DNA of 64,000 bases from Anaspis maculata (Eukaryota; Arthropoda; Insecta; Coleoptera; Scraptiidae), in assembly GCA_949128115.1 (NCBI GenBank), contig OX421966.1, forward strand, positions 61,191,416 through 61,255,415, read 5' to 3'. This document shows positions 48,747-60,233 of the stretch, piece after piece. Under the pieces are notes generated by a model. It did not search any database, was not told where the DNA came from, and worked only from the letters and a program-made list of their open reading frames with translations. Both the position numbers and the translations under genes were made by a program. Positions within the stretch are counted from its first letter, which is position 1; each line of letters starts with the position of its first letter.

Positions 48747-49489
48747 TTACACTTTACTATGTACGTATTTATCGATATTGAAAATAAAACTTCTATTTTT
48801 CAATCAGAGACGGTTCTTGAATCATCACTTCAACGTCAATTTATCGTTTCTCGAGTTCCGTTTATTCGACGATCATTTTTTGATAAATGATATACAGGTG
48901 TTTCTGAAATGGTGATACAAACTTCTAGGGGAGATTCCCCATAAAAAATGGACCAGGAAAAAATATAACTTTGATGTCCTAAAATGCTCCGTTGAAAAGA
49001 TACAGGGTGTTCAAGTTGACTTTTCAAAATCGATTTTTTGACATAACTTTTGAACCGTTCAACTGATTTTGTTCAAATTTTGGACAAAGTTAACCAGAAT
49101 AGGTCTTTATCGAATAATAGCAACGTGTTGAGAAAAAAATTCAGGGGCGTAGATAATGGGGGGTGTCTTCATATTTTCCCCCTATTTTTTACCTTCTCAG
49201 CTATTTTCCCAAATTGTTCTAATTTTTAGATTCTACGTCAAATTTAGAAAAAAAAGTTACTCCTGCAAAATTTTGATCAGAGGCTTCATTCTCGAGATAT
49301 TTTGAGTTTGAAACTTTGGAAAACATCTCGAAATCGCCACTTTCAATGAGCCCAATTTTTTATTTCCTGAAAACTTCTCAGTATCTATCGGAAACGTTGT
49401 CAACAAAATTGGGATAAGATAAAACGCTTCTTTTGTATTCAGAGCAGAGGCCTTTTTCAGATCATCACCAATGGTAATTGAACATTTCT
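48747..49489. mobile_element. Single-arm relative of the 47-kb foldback
   Basis: TACAGG at 48893 and TACAGGGTGTTCAAGT at 49001 precede one arm homologous to the neighbour: ACTTTTGAACCGTTCAACTG, GGGGCGTAGATAATGGGGG, CTCGAGATATTTTGAGTTTG and ATCTCGAAATCGCCACTTTC. The mirror arm is absent. The first part (48747-48890) is AACGTT-array spacer sequence. Confidence 0.65.
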
Positions 49490-49745
49490 CAAACTCTGTT
49501 TATTCAACGGAAATTCATGACCACACTGAACCACTCCACTTTGAACGTTTTGGGAATGCTTTCGTCAAAATGAACGTGACGAAAACGTGTTGAAAGTGAA
49601 CGTTTATTCCAAACAAAAACGGTTTCTTTATTACTAACGCTGATCAAACCTTTCTTAAGCACCGTTTAATTTTTAGTTTGCCAGTTCAACCTGGAGAAAA
49701 CGTTGGAAACAACGATAAACACGGGTTTTAAACGTAAATTAGATG
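49490..49745. repeat. AACGTT-rich decayed satellite, part 3
   Basis: Resumes TTTATTCAACGGAAATT, GAACGTTTTGGGAA, AACGTGACGAAAACG and AACGTTGGAAACAACG. The array was evidently continuous before the foldback insertions at 47.0-49.4 kb. Confidence 0.55.
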
Positions 49746-51571
49746 CAACCGTGCTTACTGAGAGTGGCTCTCTGCATCACCTATGTTGTGTGCCACCGTG
49801 TCTTATTACCATTTTGTCATCTTCCTCGGCAAAAACTCCACGGAATCTGACGCCGGCCGAGCTAAAAATCGCAAGCATAATCAAATTTCCATCGGTTTTG
49901 ATGGAATCATGGAAAAACGCAAAAATGCCTGCCCAAGGAGTGTTCGTTTACACCGGCCCGGCCGTATTAAATCATGACTCCGAGCCCATATTAGCTCGGA
50001 ATCAATTTCTTTGAGCGTTTCGTTGTTTATAGCGCGCTCGTAAAATAACCCATGGGCATCGTAAAATTTTAATTATTGTTATGATACCGCGCAGAGTTCA
50101 TGATTACAGTACTTTGTCAGCGCCGTCACCATTCTCACCAACGAACCTATGCGAAATCTGAAAAAATGACGCCAGCAGTCTCAAAAATAATATGCGATGA
50201 TAGTATACGTCTGAAGAACATCGCATAATGTTTTGGCAATATTTTAACATATAATATTGTAACAATAGACGTCCATCGATGTTTTGTGGGCGTCGTAATG
50301 TGCACGCGTCTCGTGCTACAAACGCACCAAAGGAGTGTAGCTCGGAATATAAATAAAACTTGAGTTCTTGTTATGCGATTTTTCCACCCAAACCAAACAG
50401 CGCCACCACCACGAGCTTTCGCGAGATTTAAGATCTAGTTTTTAGTATCTACTGCCATACAACTGGCCGAAGCGGTCATACCAGTACTTGCGCTTGCGGA
50501 CGCTAGAAAAATTCTCCACAGACTCTTGAGAGTCTTCAGTCTTGCTTATAGTAAAGACAATTACAATTCCTTAAGAACTGCAAAAAAAAACAAGTTGATC
50601 CTGTGTGCTTCTGATCGACTCTCTTGCTACATTCTACCACTGGAAGCCACCTGAAGCATCAGGCTTCTAATAACAGTAATCACGCCGGGTTCTCGGGTTA
50701 ATAATTCGTGATAAATCATGCGATTATTATTTTTGCTCGCTAAATTGAGACCAGCTTTGCGAACCTTCCGTAGCTACAAGTACATATCGGATTTGCTGGC
50801 CAATTAAGAAGGACACATGAAAAAATTTATTGGACGGGTTTGACAATGCGCGAGTTCGTTTAACTCGCAGTGAACGTTTTCGAAGAAGACGCGCGATGCA
50901 ACTTTTGGTCACATGTGCATTATTTATACAAATAATTAGGCGCGGCCGGTGTGATGCTGAGCTGCGGTTTGTCGTAACTGTAAACACACGGAATCGGTCC
51001 TTTCGTAATCAGGTTCGTTAACTTTGAAATTTATATAATAATGTTATTAATAACAAATGAAGCGAGAACAAAACGGTATATGGCTAAGAGGACGGATACG
51101 TTTCTTATGAAGATTAGTATGCAAAAGAACGGGAAAGGTATCTACGCTTCAGCCTCTCAAATAATATCATCTATATATCTATAATTAGCAGATTTCAATG
51201 CCCGATCGATTACACAGAATCAATCGATGCATGCGACGTTACGCGTGATGCTTAGACCTTGCTTGACTTAAACAATCTAGAAAATGGAAAATGTAAACAA
51301 TGAAAGCAACAGCTTGTCACGGGGCTTGTCACCTGTCAGTCCTGTCACTTGTCGTTTATATACGCAACTTGTCGTTTATAAGCTGCAACGATGGCATACG
51401 TCAAAATTGTGTCTTACAGCCAAAGAAAAGCTTAATCAGGCGCCAGCAACTTTTCCAAATCGAATGCTTCTTCCCAGAGATATCCTCACTTGAAACTGGA
51501 GCTAGTTTTGGTCCATCCTCAAGAGGAACAGCTCAGAAGGGGATATTTTTTTCAATTATCCTAATCAGCCT
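49746..51571. other. No recognised gene
   Basis: Unique sequence of moderate GC. Frames of up to 103 codons (49703-50014) have no known domain. ATATAAATAAAAC at about 50348 resembles the one near 17430. Confidence 0.45.
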
Positions 51572-52957
51572 AATGTAACCGGTGTGAAAATCAAACGACG
51601 GCTGGACGAAATTTGTGGAAACCAGACGTCGAATTTTAGCGGGGTATTTTTTTAAAAATTTTCGCAAACGAACCGCAGTGCAAGTTGACGATGGGAAATT
51701 CCCAAAATTTCTGCCGAAGTTGAGGAGATTTCTCGAAAATTTATAATTCATCCAAAATTTTACAAGGGAACTGAAGTTTGGATAATTCGTTCCACATTTC
51801 TTGATAAGAATTTGCGGCAAAAATTCGGCTTTTCGGGCAGAATTTCGAGAAATTTGGTGTGAAATGCCGACCAGGGGTTTCGGGGACCAAGTGTCGTCCG
51901 GTGCGGGCCATGTGGTGGCATTTTTCTTGAAATTTCGCCGTATAATTGATCAAATTTGACCACGACACGGGCAAAGTGACAGGAACGTCAATTGACGCTC
52001 TGGGTTTTGAGAATCTCAACACTTCGGGGCATTTCAACAGTGTTTTTGAAAAAAACGTACCGTGTCAGCGTGCGAGATTGAACCGTGGTCTCGGGGGGAC
52101 TTTTGAGCGTCCATCAGACACCAAAAACCAGAGAATTCTTTAAATTCGACGGCACTTTGATGAAATTTCGCAGGCCGGCTCCGGTGTTGACGGGGTAATT
52201 TCACAAAAACAGGCAAATTGAGGGAGCGAAACACGTCTGGTAGGTATTTACAGTATGTTTGCAAACCAATGTAATCGGTGTGGAAACCGAACGACAGCTG
52301 GACGAAATTTGTGGAAACCAGACGTCGGATTTTGGCAGGGTATTCAAAAAAAAAATCGTAAACGAACCGCATTGCCAGTTGACGATAGGAAATTTCCAAA
52401 ATTTCTGCTGAATTTGAAGGGATTTCTCGAAAATTTATAATTCATTCAAAATTTTACAAAGGAACTGAAGTTTGGATAATTCGTTCCAGACATCTTGGCA
52501 GGTTTTCGCGGCAAAAATTCGGCTTTTCAAGCAGAATTTCGGAAAATTTGGTGTGAAATGCCGACCAGGGGGTTTCGGGGACCTAGTGTCGTCCGGTGCG
52601 GGCCATGCGGTGGCGTTTCTCTTGAAATTTCGCCGTATAATTGATCAAATTCAACCACGGCACGGCCAAAGTGACAGAAACGTCAACTGATGATCTAGGT
52701 TTTGGGAAACTTAACATTTCGGGGCATTTCAACAGTGTTTTTGGAAAGAACGTACCGTGTCAGCGTGCGAGATTGAACCGTGCTCTCGAGGGGACTTTTA
52801 AGCGTCCATCAGACACCAAAAACTAAAAAATTCTTCAAATTCGACGGCACTTTGATGAAATTTCGCAGGCCGGCTCCGGTGTTGACGGGGTAATTTCACA
52901 AAAACAGGCAAATTGAGGAGGAAAAACACGTCTGGTAGGTACTTACAGTATGTTTGC
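51572..52957. repeat. 696-bp tandem duplication (two units)
   Basis: Unit 1 is about 51572-52264 and unit 2 about 52268-52957, with corresponding positions offset by 696 bp (AATGTAAYCGGTGTG starts both). Similarity stays high to the shared end GGTAGGTA(T/C)TTACAGTATGTTTGC. Each unit carries, on the minus strand, GGTTCAATCTC, close to a pol III B box, inside CCACGGTTCAATCTCGCACGC. Minus-strand frames of 95, 98 and 121 codons cover the units but the proteins are not recognisable. Two head-to-tail units only, so either a local duplication or a remnant of a satellite. Confidence 0.9.
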
Positions 52958-53660
52958 ATTAGGGCCCGTTTTTACCGGCTTCACATTTCGAGAAAAGCTC
53001 CTTATTTCCATTTCCAGACACATCTCGTGGCGGCGTCAATCTTGTTATCACGTCTTGTTTCCTACGAGATCCTGGATAATTCCATCGGACCTTCTGGCCG
53101 GACCTTCAGAAAGGGTCCATGGGTTCATGCTTCGATCCATATGCGTTCTATTACGTCTTTGAACTCCATTTTATCGAAATCTGTGTGAAACTTTTCGCAT
53201 CAATACGGTCGACCTAGCGTCGGACTGCTACTGTCACTTCTGTCAACGGCACCGCGCAGAGGCTCCGTTCACTTGATGTTAACGCGAATCTGTCAAACTC
53301 GCGCCACCGATCGCCGAATGCTGACGCTTCAATGAACATAATCTTGAATAATTATGCTTGACGCTTGACGTGAGTTGTTGCATAATTTAAAATACAATCA
53401 CTACAATCAAGTTTTGATTTTTTTTCCTGTCCAGCTATAGTGAAAATCCGTGAGAATTTGTTCAAATATAATGGGCTGAGCCTAATCGTGATACCTACGT
53501 CACAGTTCAACGTGTCTGTGGTGTTTTTTTTGCGTGATATCTGAACCAAACAGACGACCGTTGCGTCGACCAGATCCAATTTGTTGCTTTTTCATTCGAA
53601 ATTTCATGGTATTTCCATTTTTGTAAGCGTTCACCATTTTATTTTTTCAATTTCAATCAC
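52958..53660. other. No recognised gene
   Basis: Unique. A 75-codon minus-strand frame and a 91-codon plus-strand frame lack motifs. Confidence 0.45.
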
Positions 53661-54640
53661 AACTCTGCCATTGTCAGATTTCGATTTTTGACGCTCCAGA
53701 GGCCGCCATATTGAATTTTCCCATTTCTCAACCTGTCAGATTAGAATTTTCAACCTGTACTTGCGTTGGGTAGGCAGCATCTATCAAATTTCGATTTTTG
53801 ACGTTCGAAAAGGTCGCCATATTGAACTTTCGCATTTTCAACCGATCCGTTTCGGATTTTCAACCTATACCCACTTGAGGTGGACAATCGAGGTGTATCT
53901 ATCAAATTTGACGTTTTGACAGTTCCAAGGCAAAGCCGCTATATCGAACTTTTGCATTTTTCAACCGATCCGATTGGGATTCAAAACCTATAACCACTTG
54001 AGACGGACAACCAAAATACATCTGTCAAATTTTGATTTTTGACGTTCCAAGAGATCGCCATATTCAACTTTCGCATTTTCCGACCGATCCGATTGAGATT
54101 TTGAATCTATGACAACTTGAAATAGGCAATCTGGATACATCTGTCTAATTTGTCATTTTGACAGCACTAATTCCACCGTCATATTGAACTGTCGCATTTT
54201 TCAACCTATCTGATTGGGATTAAGAACCTTCACTTGCTTTAGTTAGGCAGTCGGGATGCATCTGTCAAATTCCGATTTTTGACGTTCCCTAGGTCTAGAG
54301 GTCGCCATATTGAACTATAGCATTTTTCAACCGTTCTAATTGAAATTTTGAAACTATACCTACTTGAGATTGGCGATCAAAATGCATCTGTCAAATTTTG
54401 ATTTTTGACGTTCTGAGAGGCCACCATATTGAATTTTTGCATTTTTCAACTGATCGGATTGAGATTTTGAACATATACTTAGTCAAGATGGACAATCAAA
54501 GTGCATTTGTCGAGCTCGACATTTTGAAAGTTTGAAGAGCCGTATTGAACTCTTGCTTTTTTCAACCGATTACATTGGGTTTTCAAACCTACAGATGAAC
54601 AATTGGAACGTAACTGTCAAATTTTGATTTTTGCACATAC
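53661..54640. repeat. Satellite of about 119 bp, eight units
   Basis: GCCATATTGAA or a close variant recurs at about 53703, 53815, 53934, 54056, 54175, 54301, 54420 and 54538. Each unit reads TTTTTGACGTTCC, a CGCCATATTGAAC block, CGCATTTTTCAACCGATCCGA, TTGRGATTTTGAACCTATAC, CTTGAGATGGACAATC and GCATCTGTCAAATT. Units diverge noticeably, so the array is old. No ORF crosses it. Confidence 0.92.
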
Positions 54641-55289
54641 TTTTATTTCATCTCAATTTCTCCTAAAGGTACATATTTAAAAAGACTCCTAAATAATACA
54701 AATACACGGGTTTTTTTTCTCTCCACTACACAGTGTCCTCCACGGCAGAACTTCCTTCACGGTTCAGGTTTTCATAACACACATCGTCGCTTCCATTTTC
54801 AAAATTGTGGTACTCCATCATATGTTTCCAGTACTTTTGGTAGTTACCTTGAACAAAAGTAGAAATACATAGCAATGAACAAAATAACGGTGTATCGATT
54901 TCTCCCGACAACTCTTCACTGACCAGGCACCACCCACTGACATGCGTTTCGTTCACAATAGAACCCTACAAGTCGGGGCAGAAATTTCGAAACACGCGAA
55001 AAACAAACATTTTTTCGAATTCATGTTACTCTTACACAGTCAGTTGCTTACGCCTCTTGGGAAACTTTATCTGACCAAAACACTATCGACGGACATGCAA
55101 AAAATTACTGAACTCGCCAAAAGAAAACCTGACATCTGCCTAAAACAACTGAAAATCAACATCATGTATACAATTCCCTTTCCACTTGTCCGGTGTCAGT
55201 GGAATAAATTCCCTGGCTACTTTTCAACCAATGCTGTCACCCAGGCGACGGCTTGCCGGCGCTAGTGACAGCTAGTCACGAAATAAATA
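54641..55289. other. Unassigned; one 107-codon frame
   Basis: An open frame at 54942-55265 (+) encodes a 107-residue lysine/leucine-rich peptide without signal, membrane segment or known motif. A 76-codon frame lies opposite upstream. Neither is recognised. Confidence 0.3.
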
Positions 55290-55596
55290 GGTGATCATTG
55301 ATCAATAATTGAACTGGTCCATCCAAGAATTTCACGCTACCTCAAGATCAAAAATCTCGTGTGGAAACCAACCGATTTCAAAGAATGTGGTCATGCCGGA
55401 CAGGTCATTCACAACCTATAGGTCACCGGATAGGTCACAACAAAACGATTGACAAAAGGACCAGTTTTCAACAGTGAACAACTTTTCGAAAAAATCGTAT
55501 AGATTCTCCCCCAATAAATTTTTCAAAAGCTCATTACAACATCTCGAAATGGTTTTTGATTCATTTGCCTATCTGAGTTTTCAAGGGAGTTAGATC

Positions 55597-56030
55597 CAGT
55601 GGCGCACCTAACGTATTTGGCACCCGGGGCGGACTATCCTGTAACACCCCCTCCCCCCAAATCTACCTAGAGATAGAGCTGGAGACTGGGTAGTGTTAGT
55701 GACACCCCCTGTGCTGATTTGAGCAATTTTGCGCCCTTGGATTTCTAGAATAAAAAAATCGCGCCCAATTGGTGACATAGTATTTTTGGACAGAGAAAAA
55801 CGATTTCTCGACAAAGCTGAAAACACTACGAATAGTGCCTAATCCGAGAAAAAAGCGCCGCAGACGAAAGTTATTTGGAAGACGGGTCTTCACCAGCTTG
55901 TTTTGCACCCTCCAAGGCCTTGCGTCCCAGTTTTGTACACTCCTTTTGCACCACGAATAATCCGACACTGACACCCTCTTACTGTTGGTACCCGGTGCGG
56001 ACCGGGTATGATTTTTCTTGTTCACCACTG
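55597..56030. mobile_element. Possible hAT-like non-autonomous element
   Basis: CAGTGGCGCACC at the left and GTTCACCACTG at the right give short inverted ends of CAGTGG type. GGCACCCGGGGCGG on the left also faces CCCGGTGCGGACC on the right. Flanking 8-mers do not match, so no target duplication supports it. The 110-codon minus-strand frame inside is unrecognised. Confidence 0.4.
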
Positions 56031-56220
56031 TAGAAACTACCCATTAAGAAACAACTTTCCCTCTCAAAAAGTACCTACTTGTCCCATCAATTTTGGAAAA
56101 TCTGTTACAACATTTGAATGACCACTTTCTGTGGATGAGCAGGGGTAAGCACTTACAAGCAGTAAAAAAGTACAAGCACTTTTTGGAAGGGGTAGTTTTT
56201 CAATGGGGTGGTTTCTACAG
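56026..56220. repeat. Small hairpin
   Basis: GTAGAAACTACCCATTAA... at 56031 faces AATGGGGTGGTTTCTAC at 56198-56215. TTTTTGAG-type inner blocks and the AAAAGTAC words also mirror. Non-coding. Confidence 0.65.
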
Positions 56221-56639
56221 AGCTGGACAAAGGAAGATCATCGACGCATCATGCGTTCAATGAAACTGTTGAGATAAGACTTGCCAAAACTCTGTGAGGT
56301 AGATATGCAATGGATGTCTTTAGTTATCAGAGGATGATTTTTGGAGAGTGTGGGGGACAATTTTGGGTACGTTGGAATGTTACGAGTGATGTTAGAATAT
56401 TGAAAACACATAAAAATGCTCACTTATTCAAAATCTTGAAAGCACCCTCAACCCCTATCATAGAGGGATGATTTCAAAACATCCTCGCGATGTTGAAACG
56501 TTCAGGACGGTATCGCAATGTAGATAAAAAGAGTGCCCTCGCTACGCTCGGGCACCAGCTGTATCTAGATACAGCTGCAAGTTTTACGTAGATACGTCTA
56601 TGTGTAAGAGGGTATTGGATAATTTCGAAGATTCCACAA

Positions 56640-57366
56640 TGATCTTGAATGTTCCGGGATGTTTTCGAACGTTCCAGACTATTCCCAAACATTCCAAAGC
56701 ATACTGGAGCATTCTGGAGTGCTGTGAAACGATTTCGAATGTTACACAATAATCTGGAACGTCCCGGAATGTTTTCGACGTTCCAGATTATTCCCGAACA
56801 TTCCAGAACATACCGGAACATTCTGAAATGCTGTAGGATGATCTTGAATGTTCCGGGATGTTTTTGAATGTTCTAGACTATTGCCGAACATACCAGAGCA
56901 TTCTGGAATGCTGTGGAATGATCTCGTATGTTGAACAATAATCTGGAACGTTTCGGAACTTGTCCGAACGTTCCAGACTATTCTTGAATATTACAAAACA
57001 TACCGGAACATTCTGGAATGTTGTGAAATACTCTCGAATACTATCGAATGTTTTGGATAAATGTTCAGACTGCTCTCAAATATTCCAGAACAAATTGGAA
57101 CTCTATGAAATGTTGTGGAATGATCTCGAATGTTCCACAATGATTTGGGATGTTCCGGGATGTTTTCGAACGTTCCAGGCTATTCTCGAACATTCCAGAG
57201 CATACCGGAGCATTCTGGAGTGCTGTGGAATACCTAATCTCGAATACTCTCGAACGTTCTGGACTGATGCTCAGACTATTCCTGAACATTCCAGAACATA
57301 TCGGAACATTCAGAAATGTTGCGGAATGATCTCGAATACGCTTGAATATCCTGGACTGTTCTAAAA
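56640..57366. repeat. GAA/TTC satellite of about 90-110 bp with heat-shock-element register
   Basis: About seven degenerate units. Landmarks GAATGTTCCGGGATGTTTTC or variants occur at about 56648, 56756, 56846, 56946 and 57150. Each unit holds AACGTTCCAGACTATTCC, GAACATTCCAGAACATACCG, GAACATTCTGGAATGCTGTG and GAATGATCTCGAATGTTCC. GAA and TTC triplets alternate every five bases. Around 56791-56828 eight successive pentamers stay in phase (TTC, GAA, TTC, GAA, TAC, GAA, TTC, AAA). Plus- and minus-strand frames of 72-134 codons over the array are by-products. Confidence 0.92.
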
Positions 57367-58336
57367 ATTTTTAGTGGGCGAAACTTCCAGCCCTTGTGTC
57401 TTCAAAAACACGCTTTTCAGGTGAAACCGGAAACCTTCCTGAATTTGATTTTGATATTTTTTTCATATACTTATATTGATATCGACTATACGCTCAATAA
57501 GTGTGACGTCAAAACGTGAGTTTTGTATGAAAACAACCAGCACCTTAGTTGGCAACACAGTAGATTTCATACTTACCGGCTTCGTTCACAACTGTACCAA
57601 CAGATGGCGCTCGTGCATATACTCCTGTTCATGAAATGACCTCCTTCATGGATCGGAGACAGACGTATCCACGTCAAAAATAATTGGCTTTATGTTCCAT
57701 CGTTCGAGAGATACAGCCTTCGAACTTTGTGAGTATAACAACCCTTGACAATAATGACATCACGGAGAGCCCTGTAATGATGAGGATGCAATGGATCGGT
57801 AGAACGTGTTCTGCTTGGAACAGACTGCAAAGGGGGTTTCAGACGTTCACAGGGGGTAGCGTTCCCGATAGTTAGTAGGATCAAATTCGCTTAAGGGTTA
57901 CTTTGTAGAGCAAAGTTATGCACTTCTACCACATTTGAGCCAAGAACATGACCTTGGAGAGAACCGGCATCATGAAATGTGAACTCGAATGTGAATTTGT
58001 CAGAAATTGACATAACTCCCTTGAAAACTCAGATAGGCAGATAAATCAAAAACCGTTTCAAGATGTTGTAATGAGCTTTTCAAAGATTTATTGGGAAAGA
58101 ACCTACTTTTTTTTTTCGAAAAGTTGTCCGCTGTTCAAAATTGGCCATTTTGACACTCGTTTTGTTTTGACATGGTAAACAATGTCAACGTCCACATGAC
58201 TCAGTATGGCATTTTGTAGCCAGAAGAACGCTCTATCCGGCATGATCACATTCTTTAAAATCGGTTAGTTTTTCTACGAAACTTTCAATTTTGAAATAGC
58301 GTGAAATTTTTGGGTGGGCCAGTTCAATTGATCACC

Positions 58337-59779
58337 TGTTCAATTTCTTGGCTTTTCCAGTTTTGGGGGCTTCATTTTTGATGAATAATTTGACGATTTT
58401 GAATACGATTATACACATAATGACTTTTCCAGAAAAGGCATAAGTAAACAGAAGGTCCTACTGGTGACTCACTGCTTCAAAATTTATTCACTCACAATGG
58501 GCCTATTAAAATAATTGACTCTATGTATAGGTAAAGAGGTTACAATGGCACGCCGCAATTTACCATATTTTCAGAGCGAAAAAAAAATACAACCAAAATT
58601 GAATGCCAAACAAGTACCGCAGCCTTTTTGCACTTTTATCATCACAGCCGTTTTATTACACCATTCGAGTAAGATGGTCACGTATCAATCACCTTGGAAA
58701 ATAATCAAGTCCGAAAGAAGTTCCTCGTAAACTGAAGTGGATTAATTCTTGAACCACACGCCAAGTACTTGGAGTCGATGTAAATCATCCATTTTTTTTA
58801 TTCCGTATTCTGTATAGTCCCCAGCACAATGGGGGATAAATCGAAGGACATCCATTTAAGCATACCGCGAAATGTAAATAAGTCGTAGACGTATAGTGAT
58901 TTTTTATCTTCTCAAGCTGTTATTATTTTCCTGAAGAGTATACGATATGTTAATTAAAACAGATAAATATGGTATCTGCTCACTAAAATGAGAGATATAT
59001 TTAAAATAGGGGGAGGTGCCGATTTGGCAGTTTGAAATTAATGCTTTGACTATGACACCGCGCGCTGGCAAAAACTGCCTGGCACAAGGCTATGGGAGTT
59101 GAGATAATTGAGATAATCGAGGCGTGTAATCTTCTTTTAAACAGAAACATTAATTTTTTGCTTGCAGCTAAGTACTCACTTATTTGCTACCAGAGTTCTA
59201 TACCTTACAGGTAAATCGGCCCAGCCTCCGCTAATTTTACACTGCATGAACAAGTCCTTGTTAATTCCTCGCAGGTAATTCCTTATTCAACATCCTTTTC
59301 ATGCTATAATAAAGGCTAATAATATACGTTTTGAGTATCTGTATCGACAAGCAGCTGTAACGACAAATGCAAGAAAATGTGCCAAAATGTTTGTGTTTGA
59401 AATAAATAATTTGAACAGTTATGTGGGGAGCGCCAAATAATTGTTCCCATCAAATAAAATTCGCAAACATTTGAATATTTAAAGTCAGGTACTACGGCCT
59501 GGCGAATGTAGCGGTGCTCTTTGCTAGGTCGATGGTAATCTCCCGCTGTGTTGTTGATTCTTCATTCCGAGCACGGGTTTTGGGTTAAGAGTCATAAAAA
59601 TAAGCGAAAATTGGCATGGTTTTTTCTCACCGTGACTGTACTCATTTGAACATCTTAAAAAAAAACAGGGACATGAAATAGTATAATTATTACATCCCAA
59701 GGTTGAGAAGATCGCGAAGCGCAGCTAAGGGACCTAAGGCGCTGAAGCTATAATTTTAGTATTTTGAGTCGTGGTTTAT
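58337..59779. other. No recognised gene
   Basis: AT-rich unique sequence, longest frame 71 codons, nothing supported. Confidence 0.5.
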
Positions 59780-60060
59780 ACAGAGTGTTCACTTTCAAAC
59801 TTTCCACCCCAGCCGTTTCTCGCCATCAAATTTGTTTTCAAGAAAATGCCGAAATAAGTCGAGTTTAATTTCGAGAAGAACATCCAGGACACATATTGCC
59901 AAATTTTTACCTTCAACCCCTTTGCCCCACCCTACGCTACATGAAAATTTCAAATAGCATTGGCTACCTTCTGGTTCGTCAAATTGAAGGTAATAAAATT
60001 TTTGTTCTGTCAAACATATTCCAAAACGTATCAATATTCAATATTAAAGATTCCTGGCCG
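59780..60060. mobile_element. Left-arm fragment of a TACAGAGTG foldback
   Basis: TACAGAGTGTTCACTTTC at 59780 is followed by an arm like those of the 14-kb and 35-kb foldbacks: GTCGAGTTTAATTTCGAG, ACATCCAGGACACATA, CAACCCCTTTGCCCC, GAAAATTTCAAATAGCATTG and GTCAAATTGAAGG. The matching right arm is only partly recognisable at 61110-61335. Confidence 0.6.
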
Positions 60061-60233
60061 ACGGCCAGGAAGTTTTTTTCCCGTACTGTTATTTTTTGTT
60101 ACTGCGGGGTCGCTAAAGCAATCGTCCATTTTGTGGCCTGGTAGTAGGCTAGAAAATCACTTTCTTTCTCTCTGATCGACTAAAATAGCTAGGTACTTGA
60201 TAATCTATTTGAGGTTCAAAAAAATAGTATTTT

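Larger units (their letters stand above)
55290..58336. mobile_element. 3.05-kb long inverted repeat (foldback) enclosing a satellite
   Basis: Left arm 55290-55592 and right arm 58013-58336 are inverted copies. Mirrored blocks in order: GGTGATCA, TTGAACTGG, AATTTCACGCTA, CGATTT(C/T)AAAGAATGTG, CATGCCGGA, AACTTTTCGAAAA, CAATAAAT, GCTCATTACAACATCT, TCAAAAACC-type and CTCAGATAG/CTATCTGAG. The 2.4-kb loop carries a short hairpin (56026-56220), a CAGTGG...CCACTG segment and the GAA/TTC satellite. No transposase. Confidence 0.85.

Noticed and set aside
51533..52399. Minus-strand ORFs of 95-121 codons in the 696-bp units
   Set aside because: The same protein is not kept intact in both units and shows no domain, so coding function is not supported.
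53661..54640. CRISPR array
   Set aside because: Spacing is regular but whole units repeat with no unique spacers, and the DNA is eukaryotic.
56649..57364. ORFs of 72-134 codons with repeated NIPKHTG-like words
   Set aside because: Translation of the GAA/TTC satellite; present on both strands.
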